64,000 bases of DNA from Candidatus Nitrosotenuis chungbukensis (GCF_000685395.1 NZ_AVSQ01000017.1:62001-126000); one strand, 5' to 3'; counted from the stretch's first letter, positions 45,955 to 54,046 are shown. Numbers and translations: made by a program. Notes: generated by a model from the sequence alone, not told the origin.

Positions 45955-46389
45955 TCAGGAATCTGAGAATAGTTTTGCAGATGGTTGGTACTTTATGCCG
46001 CCGTCTAATTGTGTGAGCCCCTCAACTTTGTTTATCAGGTCTATCGAATTAAACGGCTTTTGAATCAATCCGACGTTTGACCCCTTAAAGTCCATCTTTG
46101 TCAGAATTTCGTCGCCAAATGCGGTAATGAACAAAATCTTTTGACTCGGCGTGATGTTTAGAATTTCTCTTGCAGTTTCAAAGCCGTTCTTTTTAGGCAT
46201 CTCATAATCAAGTATCACTGCATCATACGGGTGTGTCGTGTTGTTTTTTCTTGCCTTTGCCTCATTTGCATATGCAGTGAGGCATTCAAGGCCGTCATTT
46301 GTTATTACCACCGTGTGGCCTCTGGATTCAAATATTTTCTGGTATAGCAAGGCGTATGCCTGACTGTCCTCTGCAACCAAAATCATCAT
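45955..46389 (-). CDS. Response regulator receiver protein (RR2)
   Basis: This 144-residue single receiver domain has acidic residues in VAEDSQ, phospho-acceptor Asp61 in AVILDYEMP and Lys in IQKPFN. It resembles RR1 (ILxAEDxxx, G-x-EC, E-MP-K-G). No output domain is present. A perfect 19-base palindrome is centred 49 bases upstream of the start (46429-46447). Two adjacent ATG codons (46389 and 46386) are possible starts. Confidence 0.9.
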   Translation of the reverse strand: MMILVAEDSQAYALLYQKIFESRGHTVVITNDGLECLTAYANEAKARKNNTTHPYDAVILDYEMPKKNGFETAREILNITPSQKILFITAFGDEILTKMDFKGSNVGLIQKPFNSIDLINKVEGLTQLDGGIKYQPSAKLFSDS

Positions 46390-46428
46390 ACGAATGTTTT
46401 ATGTGGGATTTGTTATTCTGTTTTGACT

Positions 46429-46447
46429 TGTTTGTTTTAAACAAACA
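46429..46447 (-). promoter_or_regulatory. Perfect palindromic signalling box upstream of RR2
   Basis: The coding strand reads TGTTTGTTTAAAACAAACA, a perfect 9+1+9 palindrome. It is centred 49 bases before the RR2 start and upstream of the expected TATA position (about 46411-46420). It lies between RR2 and the end of thrS and is the best match of the four boxes in the window. Confidence 0.7.
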
Positions 46448-46450
46448 CGG

Positions 46451-48337
46451 CTAGACCATTATCTGTGGTCGTTTTGTCATGTATCTTGACAGATTTAGTC
46501 TTGTAAACGGTTTTTCCTTTGTTTGTTCTCTGATATCTGCAACAAAATCGTCAAACGGTATCTCTGTAACGTTACCCGAAATCCTGTCTCGGACGGAAAG
46601 ATTTGGCTGATTTACTTCTTTTTCCCCAATCACAAGGCTGTACCTTATCCATTCGGTTTCTGATTCGCGTACTCTTTTTCCAATGGTTTCGTTTCGGTCG
46701 TCAATATCTACTCGAATGTCTTGCTTAGTCAACCTGTCTGCAAGGGCCTCACAGTGTTGTAGAAATTCTTCCTTTAGTGGAATGATTCGCACCTGTGTCG
46801 GGGCAAGCCACAGTGGGAGACTTGCCTTTCTGCCCTCTTTTTGATCTAATGCCGCCTTTTCAAGAAGGACATAGATTACTCGCTCAATGGCACCGCTTGG
46901 CGAATTGTGCAGGATTATCGGATGGTGTGGGACGTTGTTTTCGTCAAAATATTTGATTCCGTATCGCATACCGTTTTCAACATCGATTTGATCAGTAGAC
47001 AGTGCAGACGCCTTTCCAAGACTGTCAACATAATTGAATTCCCATTTCAATACAAAATAAAAGAATCTCTCCTTCCACATTTCGACAAGTACTGGCTTGC
47101 CAAGCTTTTTGACGAGATTGTGAATTACCGACTTGTGTTCGTTGTAGAATTCCTCTGTAAATCGAATTGCCATCTCATAGTCAGATTCGTTTATTCCGAC
47201 TTGTTTGAGGACATTTCGAGACAGTTCAAATCGTTTTGTCATCTCTTCTACTGCCTGCGGTATGTCGGTGCAAAACGCATGGCAATCAGGCATCGTAAAT
47301 GCCCGTAATCGTCGCAGACCAACAAGCTCGCCTGACTGCTCTCGCCTAAAGCTGTATCTTGTAAGCTCGTACAGTTTTAGAGGCATGTTGCGATAAGATA
47401 TTTGGAAATCATTTGCCATGAGGAATTGCCCAAAACACGCCGCAAATCGCAAGAACAGCTGCTTTCCTTCGGTATTGATGTTGTACTGTCGTGCGGGAAA
47501 TCGGTTAAAGTAACTCTCCATGCTTGGATGGTGTGAGTCATACATGATTGGGGTTTCTACCTCAAGGCCACCATACTCTTTTACTTGATCATTTACGAAT
47601 CGCTCAAGAAGTGATTTGATAAGTCTGCCATTTGGATAAAATCGCATGTTGCCAGAATCAGATGCGGGTTCGTAGTCTGCAATTGCCATTTTTTTCATTA
47701 GCTTTACATGTGGTGGGGGTTCGTCGACTGCTCTCTTCTTTGCAGATTCGTACTTGGATAATATTTCTAATTTTTCATGTTTTGCAAAATTAAACTTGCC
47801 AACTTCGTGCATTTCCCCCTCTGGTGTCATGATGTACCAAAAGGACTGGATTTTTGACTCGGACTTGAGCGCATCAGACGTATGGCCCTCATCGTGCGTG
47901 TGGCCTTCGTGGGAATGCATTTCCCCCACAGATTCGTTGACGATGGTCTTTGAGCTTTCTGCCAACGGGTGTCCCTTTACCTTGACGTTGTAAGATTTGG
48001 TCCATCCAAATGGGGCATGCGACACATCATAGCCCACTGCAAGGGATTCCATTTCTTTTAGCAGGCTTAGTGCCAGACTCGGGGATGCAAGGTTTGAGCT
48101 TAGGTGCGCGTATGGATATAGCAGTAATTTCTTACATCCGACCTTGTCCATTGAGGCAGTTATTTCCACAATTGCCTTTTTTGCAGTCTGGGAATCATCT
48201 CCTTGCTCCATCGCAACAAAGGCAACTACCACTTCGTCTAGTTTTTTTGATTCTGGAACGATATCCTCGGCGGACTTGATTTCCTTTTTTGTCGGGGTAA
48301 ATTCTATACTGTCACAGTGTAATTGGAGTATGCGCAC
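46451..48337 (-). CDS. thrS: Threonyl-tRNA synthetase, archaeal type
   Basis: This class II synthetase of about 628 residues has an archaeal N-terminal editing-like domain, then the catalytic core and a C-terminal anticodon-binding domain (PTQVRIIPLKEEF). The start is taken as a GTG at 48337 (MRILQLHCDSIEF), because archaeal ThrRS begin this way and a TATA-like stretch lies about 28 bases upstream. An ATG at 48349 would add four residues. A His-rich linker (HSHEGHTHDEGHTSD, about 145-159) is unusual. Confidence 0.94.
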   Translation of the reverse strand: MRILQLHCDSIEFTPTKKEIKSAEDIVPESKKLDEVVVAFVAMEQGDDSQTAKKAIVEITASMDKVGCKKLLLYPYAHLSSNLASPSLALSLLKEMESLAVGYDVSHAPFGWTKSYNVKVKGHPLAESSKTIVNESVGEMHSHEGHTHDEGHTSDALKSESKIQSFWYIMTPEGEMHEVGKFNFAKHEKLEILSKYESAKKRAVDEPPPHVKLMKKMAIADYEPASDSGNMRFYPNGRLIKSLLERFVNDQVKEYGGLEVETPIMYDSHHPSMESYFNRFPARQYNINTEGKQLFLRFAACFGQFLMANDFQISYRNMPLKLYELTRYSFRREQSGELVGLRRLRAFTMPDCHAFCTDIPQAVEEMTKRFELSRNVLKQVGINESDYEMAIRFTEEFYNEHKSVIHNLVKKLGKPVLVEMWKERFFYFVLKWEFNYVDSLGKASALSTDQIDVENGMRYGIKYFDENNVPHHPIILHNSPSGAIERVIYVLLEKAALDQKEGRKASLPLWLAPTQVRIIPLKEEFLQHCEALADRLTKQDIRVDIDDRNETIGKRVRESETEWIRYSLVIGEKEVNQPNLSVRDRISGNVTEIPFDDFVADIREQTKEKPFTRLNLSRYMTKRPQIMV

Positions 48338-48471
48338 AAATTCAAACAAACGGCATTATTGAATTAAATGTTTTGTGAAATTATCGCAGATCAACAGAAC
48401 GGATCGGAAATATCTGAGATTTCGCCATATTTTTTGCTAAAAGGCTTTTGGATGCGGATGTTTTATGAGTT

Positions 48472-49413
48472 TCAATTTTTTAACGCCCTTTCTTGGCTGC
48501 CAAGATACATACTGTCAAATTCGGATTCTTTTGGAAGCCTGATCTTGATCGTAGTTCCTTTGCCAAAAGTGCTATCTATGTCTATGTAACCACCGTGTTC
48601 TTTGACTATGCTCTTGCAGCTGACCAAGCCCAATCCGGTCCCAGTTTGTTTTATTGTAAAAAACGGCTCAAACAGTTTATCTGACATGTTTGGCGGCACG
48701 CCGCATCCAGAATCCCGAACCATGATTTGCACGTATTTCGGATCAGGGTCGTCAGATATTGTGATATCAATTGAACCGTTATTGCTGCCAATTGCCTGAA
48801 TAGCATTTGTCAACAGATTTACAAAAACTATCTCAATTTGTTCATAATCACAATAAATTGTCGAGCCCACAAGCGGCGGATGAACCTCAATGTTACTTGG
48901 AATCTCCATTCTTTCCAGCACGTCTGATAAAATACTTGCAATTACGTGTTTTTTTCTTTCCAATGTGGGCGGTTTTACAAAACCGAGAACATTGTCAATT
49001 TGATGCGACATTCTTGCAACCGCACGATCAAGCCGCGACCACTGTGCCTTGGATTTCTCATCTAGGTGTTTGTCCAGATTTATACGTAAAATTTGTGACG
49101 AGTTCTTGATAATGGACAGTGGGTTGTTCAGATCATGTGCCGCTCTTGCCGTAAAGTTTCCCAACAATGATACTCTCTCAAGGTTTAGCAGATCCTCGGT
49201 TTTTTGCTTGACCTCGTCTTGTAGCATTTTTCTATTACGAAGCAATTCGCCTTGCGTGTTTTTTAGCTCTTTTACGGTATTTTGCAATTGTAAGTTCAGA
49301 TTTGCAGTTGTGTCTTTTTCAGACTTTAATTCCTTTATTTTTTGCGCCAAGATCTTTACGAGATCCTCGGTCGGGACCTCTTTTATGAAAAAATACGGAT
49401 TAACTCCAGACAT
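48472..49413 (-). CDS. Soluble histidine kinase with N-terminal coiled coil
   Basis: The 313-residue kinase has no membrane segment. A coiled coil (about 20-85) leads to HisKA with His93 in AAHDLNNPLS, then HATPase motifs: NLLTNAIQA, DSGCGVPP and GTGLGL. The sensing input is probably a partner protein or a cytoplasmic signal. A degenerate copy of the signalling palindrome is centred 47 bases before its ATG, the same spacing as in the three response-regulator genes, so it may be co-regulated with them. Confidence 0.88.
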   Translation of the reverse strand: MSGVNPYFFIKEVPTEDLVKILAQKIKELKSEKDTTANLNLQLQNTVKELKNTQGELLRNRKMLQDEVKQKTEDLLNLERVSLLGNFTARAAHDLNNPLSIIKNSSQILRINLDKHLDEKSKAQWSRLDRAVARMSHQIDNVLGFVKPPTLERKKHVIASILSDVLERMEIPSNIEVHPPLVGSTIYCDYEQIEIVFVNLLTNAIQAIGSNNGSIDITISDDPDPKYVQIMVRDSGCGVPPNMSDKLFEPFFTIKQTGTGLGLVSCKSIVKEHGGYIDIDSTFGKGTTIKIRLPKESEFDSMYLGSQERALKN

Positions 49414-49450
49414 TACAGAAATACTTTCAATTGGTAAAACTATGAAGATT

Positions 49451-49469
49451 TGTCTGTTTTTTACAAACG
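49451..49469 (-). promoter_or_regulatory. Degenerate signalling box upstream of the histidine kinase gene
   Basis: The coding strand reads CGTTTGTAAAAAACAGACA, matching 14 of the 18 non-central positions of TGTTTGTTT-N-AAACAAACA. It is centred 47 bases before the kinase ATG. The match is weaker than at the response-regulator genes, but the spacing is the same. Confidence 0.45.
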
Positions 49470-49511
49470 AATAATCTTAACTTTTCAAGTAGGAAGCGCG
49501 TGCATTACTAC

Positions 49512-49934
49512 CTATTTTTCCAGTTCTTGGTTTAGATAAATGATAGAGCGCAGAATTATCCCCGACAGGCCCAGGTTATTTAAGATAAAGGTTGCCGCCC
49601 TCTCCAAAGCGTTTTCCCCACGGAATCCCTCGTCATATATCATCTCAACTTGGCCTTTGTCAGTATCAACGAATGAGGTGATAAGGGAGTAAGGTCCTAA
49701 CTTCTCGTCTGTTTTTTCCACAAATTGACGTAATTCGATTAGTTTTATGGTAATTCCTTGTTCTACAAACATACCCGAAAGAAGTTTGAATGTCTTATCT
49801 GGTCGACGATTGATTCTATTTGGGTTTACGTTGTCGGTTATTTTCAAGCCTATAAGATCATGATCGTTTATTTTTAAGAGTCTATTGGCAGTTTGGTTTA
49901 AGCGGTATTGATAGATACATCTGTTTTCAGGCAT
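49512..49934 (-). CDS. Hypothetical protein
   Basis: This 140-residue soluble protein is mixed alpha/beta and has a C-terminal helix pair (AATFILNNLGLSGIILRSIIYLNQELEK). No domain is recognised. It lies downstream of the gene-poor stretch and upstream of the kinase gene in the same direction, but the 98-base gap and separate box suggest separate transcription. Function unknown. Confidence 0.55.
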   Translation of the reverse strand: MPENRCIYQYRLNQTANRLLKINDHDLIGLKITDNVNPNRINRRPDKTFKLLSGMFVEQGITIKLIELRQFVEKTDEKLGPYSLITSFVDTDKGQVEMIYDEGFRGENALERAATFILNNLGLSGIILRSIIYLNQELEK

Positions 49935-50281
49935 TCGTTGCCAAAGGACTTTTGCCTGATGATGCCACCTAGGTAGTCAGGATTCAAATTTATGGTCTTG
50001 AATAGGCGGTGCTACTTGTCGATACCCAAATCATCATACAGAACGTTAGCCTTTACAAACAAAATCAAGTCCAAAGTTTAGTAAATTCACTAAATAATTT
50101 TGGGCACCTTTTCAATATCCTTAGGAGTTTTTCTTGGAATATTCTTCAAGCGTGTCTTTTTCCATGACCAAATAGGTCGCTGAGCTATTTAAAATGTGAA
50201 AACTTTGTCGTGCTTGGGTCGTGACAAGTTAGCAGAACATGGTTAAATTAATTTTATAAGCGATGAACGCATATTGGTTCC
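49935..50281. other. Gene-poor stretch with a possible tiny leaderless ORF
   Basis: No normal-sized gene is seen. It contains a 6+6 inverted repeat (TTTAGT, 50077-50082; ACTAAA, 50089-50094). A minus-strand TATA-like box at about 50187-50195 is correctly spaced for a 14-codon ORF. The right end holds the TATA box (50253-50259) of the microprotein gene at 50282. A short non-coding RNA is an alternative reading. Confidence 0.35.
50121..50165 (-). CDS. Possible 14-residue leaderless peptide ORF
   Basis: ATG at 50165 follows a TATA-like TTTAAATAG by 26 bases and encodes MEKDTLEEYSKKNS before TAA. The length is extreme and the peptide is not recognisable. The promoter could instead drive a non-coding transcript. 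Confidence 0.2.
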   Translation of the reverse strand: MEKDTLEEYSKKNS

Positions 50282-50380
50282 ATGAGTTTTCGAAAATGCA
50301 TCCATTGCGGCAGGGAATATGAAAATATATTCAATAAACGAGTCTGCTCAATACAATGTGCACTCGAAATTACCAATTAG
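50282..50380 (+). CDS. 32-residue zinc-finger microprotein
   Basis: ATG at 50282 begins MSFRKCIHCGREYEN. The cysteines CIHC and CSIQC, about 12 residues apart, could bind one zinc ion, as in rubredoxin-knuckle or small ribbon motifs. The TATA-like attttataag (50251-50260) is 25 bases upstream. It is the first of four microprotein genes in the same direction, each with its own promoter. Confidence 0.6.
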   Translation: MSFRKCIHCGREYENIFNKRVCSIQCALEITN

Positions 50381-50485
50381 CCTCCTAATCGCTTAAAAGA
50401 CACGTGCCCTGTTTTGAGCCGTTTGAAAACCCCCTTATCGACCTTTCAGAAATAATAATAACACCAAGTTTTCAACCAATAGGAA

Positions 50486-50650
50486 ATGGGCTTGTTCAAA
50501 AAAAAGACAGATGCAAATGAAACAAAGTGCAAAAATTGTGGACTAGAACTGCCCGACCCAGAACGTCTAAAAAGACACATGAAAAAAGCACACGGAAACT
50601 TACCCGTTAAGAAAATGGATCCAAACAACAGCGAAGGAAGCCTCTGGTAA
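50486..50650 (+). CDS. 54-residue C2H2-finger microprotein
   Basis: ATG at 50486 encodes a basic peptide with one clear C2H2 finger: CKNC-x12-HMKKAH. A charged tail follows. An AT-rich aataataata stretch at 50451-50460 is about 29 bases upstream. The motif is like the fingers of the protein at 10821, so nucleic-acid binding is plausible. Confidence 0.7.
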   Translation: MGLFKKKTDANETKCKNCGLELPDPERLKRHMKKAHGNLPVKKMDPNNSEGSLW

Positions 50651-50693
50651 AGATCAAACCTGACTTATATGTACGTGAAAATCCGGATCAGAC

Positions 50694-50792
50694 ATGCTAA
50701 GTAAGATAATTGCAAAACTGAAGTCTTGTTCTTGTAGCAAGAAATCGCCTGACGACGCAAGCACACTCGAATCTGAGAAGAAATCAGATTAA
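50694..50792 (+). CDS. 32-residue Cys-containing microprotein
   Basis: ATG at 50694 encodes MLSKIIAKLKSCSCSKKSPDD and an acidic tail. Two cysteines (CSC) are the only notable residues; the N-terminus is an amphipathic helix. The TATA-like cttatatg (50664-50671) is centred 27 bases upstream. It could bind metal as a dimer or be a regulatory peptide. The coding status is supported mainly by promoter spacing. Confidence 0.4.
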   Translation: MLSKIIAKLKSCSCSKKSPDDASTLESEKKSD

Positions 50793-50895
50793 AACAAAGA
50801 ATCAAAGGATGTTAGATTCTAAAACGCTCTTTTTACACTTAGTTGTCGCCTAAACTCATAATTTCTTAATATACTTGGTTTGACCTATGATGAGC

Positions 50896-51006
50896 ATGAA
50901 GTACTGTCATGATTGTTTAACTCCGATTAGCCGCAATTCGTCAGATGAATACTGCGCTTTCTGTAAAAGAGATAGAGCGATTAAAAAAAACAGCTCTGTT
51001 GCCTAG
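50896..51006 (+). CDS. 36-residue zinc-ribbon microprotein
   Basis: The product MKYCHDCLTPISRN... has two knuckles, CHDC and CAFC, 13 residues apart, and a basic C-terminus (KRDRAIKK), the pattern of a small zinc ribbon. ATG at 50896 fits the TATA-like cttaatata (50865-50873); ATG at 50887 would add three residues. It is the fourth member of the cluster. Confidence 0.65.
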   Translation: MKYCHDCLTPISRNSSDEYCAFCKRDRAIKKNSSVA

Positions 51007-51060
51007 ATCATATTTTCAACATAAATTAGAAAAACAAAAACAGGCCAAGATAAAGCGGCT

Positions 51061-51273
51061 CTAAAACCTGCTAAATCTCGCTCGTTCGATATCTCGGTCT
51101 TCTTTAGTTTCCTTTTTCCATTCTTTATAGTGCTCTTTGCAAAGTACGGTGTGTTTTCCAGAAGACGCTACTCGCAATCCTGCGCTTTCTACTTTTGAGG
51201 TGTTAATTGAGCGAGCTCCGTCGTTGCTACAGCCATCAACATTACATTTTGCTCCTTTTGAAACAATTCCCAT
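51061..51273 (-). CDS. 70-residue zinc-binding protein
   Basis: The product has CNVDGC near the N-terminus and CKEHYKEW further on, which together could form a C-C-C-H zinc site. The C-terminal tail is highly charged. A strong TATA-like CTATAAATATC at about 51295-51305 is 26 bases before ATG 51273. It faces the microprotein cluster and is convergent with it. The role is unknown; nucleic-acid or ribosome association is possible. Confidence 0.7.
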   Translation of the reverse strand: MGIVSKGAKCNVDGCSNDGARSINTSKVESAGLRVASSGKHTVLCKEHYKEWKKETKEDRDIERARFSRF

Positions 51274-51401
51274 ACTGGTATGCCCAATTAATGATATTTA
51301 TAGTTGAAACCGATTTTGAGGCAAACCTTACCTTGAATTGCCGCACGGTTATCTTTCACAATACTAGCAAATCCCCATGTTTGTTCATAGTAAACTAACT
51401 A

Positions 51402-52307
51402 TTGGATAAAATTACGAATTTTATTAAAAATTTATTGAAAACAGCTAGACGTGCACAGATAATCTGCGATGACGGCGTATCAGACATTGCAAATACTGAC
51501 ATCATAAAACTGCAAAAAGACAATACTCTTCAAGATATCATATCTTGCCTTTCAATGAACAAGATAAGCAAGATTTTCATTTACGATGATGCAAAACCGG
51601 TCGGAGTAGTTACAGACAAAGACATCATAAGATTTTTGTACATTGATAAAAGTGGCAGAAACCTGAATCAAATTCTTGCCACCGAATTGATGAACAACAT
51701 CTGCTTTGTGAATAAAGGACTAACATGTCAACAGGCTGCCCAGCTCATGCTTCTCAACAAGATAGGCACCCTCGGAGTTGGGAGTAAAGAAAATCTAGCA
51801 GGCATAATAACAAAGTCAGACCTCATAAAATACTACATAACAAGGCAGCATGACACTAGCAAAGTGTCAGATTATATGACAATTAGTTATTTTTCGGCTG
51901 GAATAAACGACAGGGTGTACGAACTGATTAAAAAGATGATAGCTTTTGACATATCGCGTGTAGTGATAACAGATGATGATAAAAAACCGGTCGGAATGAT
52001 TACAGCTGGAGACCTGTTCAATTTGACAATAGAGACAAACAAGCTAAGCATAGTGCAGTCAAGCATTGCCAATTATTTAGAAAAGGATGGATTGTGGTCA
52101 GAGACTGGCTTTGTCGGCTCCCAAATTGCAGGAGAAATAATGACTCCCGGAATAATCACAACAGGTCCGTCTGTTGACATGGTGGATGCGGCAAAGGTAA
52201 TCTTGGAAAAAAGAATAGACAGTCTTGGGATAAGCGATGAAAGTAATACGCTGCTTGGAATTATCAGCAAGAGAAACATACTGCTTGCACTGGCAAAAGA
52301 CACGTGA
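51402..52307 (+). CDS. Protein with four CBS domains
   Basis: The 301-residue protein consists of two CBS pairs. Repeated units are seen: KISKIFIYDDAKPVGVVTDKDI, KIGTLGVGSKENLAGIITKSDL, DISRVVITDDDKKPVGMITAGDL and RIDSLGISDESNTLLGIISKRNI. CBS pairs bind adenine nucleotides or SAM and often control partner enzymes. No catalytic domain is attached. It lies between the microprotein cluster and RR3. It starts with TTG. Confidence 0.85.
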   Translation: MDKITNFIKNLLKTARRAQIICDDGVSDIANTDIIKLQKDNTLQDIISCLSMNKISKIFIYDDAKPVGVVTDKDIIRFLYIDKSGRNLNQILATELMNNICFVNKGLTCQQAAQLMLLNKIGTLGVGSKENLAGIITKSDLIKYYITRQHDTSKVSDYMTISYFSAGINDRVYELIKKMIAFDISRVVITDDDKKPVGMITAGDLFNLTIETNKLSIVQSSIANYLEKDGLWSETGFVGSQIAGEIMTPGIITTGPSVDMVDAAKVILEKRIDSLGISDESNTLLGIISKRNILLALAKDT

Positions 52308-52358
52308 TTTGCAGGCGCATTATAAAATAGCAATCAAGGAACCAGATTTACGACCTTT

Positions 52359-52377
52359 TGTTTGTTTCAAACACACT
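52359..52377 (+). promoter_or_regulatory. Palindromic signalling box upstream of RR3
   Basis: The sequence TGTTTGTTTCAAACACACT matches 16 of 18 non-central positions of the palindrome and keeps one arm perfect. It is centred 47 bases before the RR3 ATG (52415). Unlike the other three sites it is on the plus strand, but the arrangement relative to the gene is the same. Confidence 0.65.
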
Positions 52378-52414
52378 AGTGCATAATTCCGCTTATTAGT
52401 GAAAATCCATAGTA

Positions 52415-52798
52415 ATGAGCGAAGAAGATGACGAGCCCATCATAATGATAGTAGACGATGCGTCATTTATGAGAAAAGCATTAAGAAAAATAATTGAATC
52501 CGCAAGAATCACCACCAAAATTATTGAGGCTGCAGATGGGATAGAGGCAGTGATGAAATACAAAGAGTATCGACCGTATCTGGTGACCATGGACGTGTTG
52601 ATGCCAAAGGCAGACGGGATACAAGCGTTGCGCGCCATAAAGAAAATAGACCCAGACGCCAAAGTAATCATGGTTTCGTCAAGTGCAAAGAACCACATAG
52701 TTCAGGATGCAATGAAGCTTGGCGCGTTAGACTATGTCTTAAAACCATTTGACAGCGCAAGAATGAACGTGATCCTTAGCAGACATGCGAGAGTTTAA
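52415..52798 (+). CDS. CheY-like response regulator (RR3)
   Basis: The 127-residue receiver domain has acidic residues in MIVDDASFMRKALR, phospho-acceptor Asp60 (VTMDVLMP) and lysine in VLKPFD. The DDA-F-R-LR start is typical of CheY, so a link to taxis is possible, but no che or archaellum operon is adjacent. It is a single-domain regulator. The signalling box at 52359-52377 suggests common control with RR1, RR2 and the kinase at 48472. Confidence 0.9.
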   Translation: MSEEDDEPIIMIVDDASFMRKALRKIIESARITTKIIEAADGIEAVMKYKEYRPYLVTMDVLMPKADGIQALRAIKKIDPDAKVIMVSSSAKNHIVQDAMKLGALDYVLKPFDSARMNVILSRHARV

Positions 52799-52828
52799 TC
52801 AAATCCCAATTGTGAAATACTGGCCTTT

Positions 52829-53311
52829 CTAAGGTTCCTCTAACGTGTTTTTCTTTTTTTCCGACGGTTCTTTTGATGCCAGATCCCGCATCTGAGTCTC
52901 AAATGTTTTTTGCATTTCCTTTAGATCATCTACACGTAACTGCTGCTTGCCAAGATGATCATTGACAAGTTTAATGTACTGACTTGTTTCTTCTGCAGTA
53001 CGACACAATTCGTTCATCTGTTCATTGATAACGTCGCTAACCGATTTTGGATCAGCATACAGATCTTGTAGGAAGATCATTCTCTTTGATGACAGAGTAT
53101 CCTCAAATTCTGGGATTTTCGGACCCTTTTCAGTAATGTACTTGTCAAACTCACTGTCACGAGCTAACCGTTTAAATCGCTCCTTTGTTTTGCGATCCAA
53201 ATACCGTCTGGCCAATATCGATATTACATGATTGTCATATACTAAGTGGCGTTTGTAAAATAAACGCAAACAGTTTTCTTGCCCACAAGACTGAGATTCA
53301 CAACACGTCAT
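52829..53311 (-). CDS. Hypothetical helical protein with Cys-rich N-terminus
   Basis: The 160-residue product starts with a Cys-rich MTCCESQSCGQENC and continues as a charged helical protein with coiled-coil potential (about 110-150, VNDHLGKQQLRVDDLKEMQ). The N-terminal cysteines may bind metal if the ATG at 53311 is right. It is divergent from rps25e across a 33-base gap. Function unknown. Confidence 0.6.
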   Translation of the reverse strand: MTCCESQSCGQENCLRLFYKRHLVYDNHVISILARRYLDRKTKERFKRLARDSEFDKYITEKGPKIPEFEDTLSSKRMIFLQDLYADPKSVSDVINEQMNELCRTAEETSQYIKLVNDHLGKQQLRVDDLKEMQKTFETQMRDLASKEPSEKKKNTLEEP

Positions 53312-53344
53312 TCGTTTATAAATGGAATAATTTTGCAGTAAAAC

Positions 53345-53659
53345 ATGGGCGGATCAAAGAAGAAATCTCCAGCGCAGATGGACAAATCTCAAACCGACGA
53401 AAAGAAAGAGTCCAAAGGCAAGAAAGACAAAAAGCAGGAAAAGACCGAAAAGAAAGCAGAGATCACGGTCATAGTAAATGAGGATCAAGCGCTAAAATTA
53501 ATCAAATCAAATAACTACATCACAGTTCAAGAGCTTGCAAAACAAACAGGTGTCAAAATTTCTGCCGCAAACGCATGCCTTGTGAGTCTGACAAAAAAAG
53601 GCACACTCAAAAGAGCTGGCGGATTTAGCGGACACTGGATTTATCAGCTAACTGCCTGA
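53345..53659 (+). CDS. rps25e: Ribosomal protein S25e
   Basis: The 104-residue protein has a lysine-rich N-terminal tail (about 1-38) and a winged-helix-like core (NEDQALKLIKSNNYITVQELAKQ), as in S25e. It is a small-subunit protein shared by eukaryotes and some archaea. A TATA-like gtttataaatgg is about 23 bases upstream. It overlaps the convergent cyclophilin-like gene by 16 bases. Confidence 0.93.
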   Translation: MGGSKKKSPAQMDKSQTDEKKESKGKKDKKQEKTEKKAEITVIVNEDQALKLIKSNNYITVQELAKQTGVKISAANACLVSLTKKGTLKRAGGFSGHWIYQLTA

Positions 53660-54030
53660 GAAACCGCAATCACGTCTCCTGATTTTACATCACTTAGCAT
53701 CCCAACATCAGAAGTAATTTTCCCAATAGGAGTCATGGATTTTGTCAATATCACATCAGATAAGAAAAAACAGATGCTTCCACCCGCTGGAGAAAACGCA
53801 ATGTCGCCTTTTTTGAATTCCTTTCTTTGTCTTTCCACCCCTGAGTTTATCATGGTCTCAAAATACACAATGTTTTGCCCAAGAAAGTGAGCATTGCCTT
53901 CAAGCGGCAATGATCGCAGTATTGAGCTGACAGTTTTTGGCGACAGATGACGCTTTAGATCACAAGTTAACTTGGATTTGCCCCTAATCTCAATAATTAG
54001 CTGAAAACTCGATACAGAGCCAGCACTCAT
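53644..54030 (-). CDS. Cyclophilin-like fold protein (Cyclophil_like family)
   Basis: With ATG at 54030 the product is 128 residues. It is all-beta, with SILRSLPLEGNAHFLGQNIVYF and FKKGDIAFSPAGGSICFFLSD matching the TM1367-type cyclophilin-like family. Prolyl isomerase activity has not been shown for that family as far as I know. The TATA-like TTATATATTC (54047-54057) suits this start and also the divergent rpoK, so the longer frame from 54081 is unlikely. Confidence 0.7.
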   Translation of the reverse strand: MSAGSVSSFQLIIEIRGKSKLTCDLKRHLSPKTVSSILRSLPLEGNAHFLGQNIVYFETMINSGVERQRKEFKKGDIAFSPAGGSICFFLSDVILTKSMTPIGKITSDVGMLSDVKSGDVIAVSQAVS

Positions 54031-54046
54031 CCCCGTCGCTTTGGCG

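Noticed and set aside
48340-48356. Partial match to the signalling palindrome (GTTTGTTTGAA) near the thrS start
   Set aside because: Only one arm is present and it overlaps the expected transcription start and N-terminal codons, so it is unlikely to be an operator.
50077-50094. TTTAGT/ACTAAA inverted repeat as a separate operator
   Set aside because: The arms are only six bases and very AT-rich, with no promoter directly adjacent in the right place; noted only as a feature of the gene-poor stretch.
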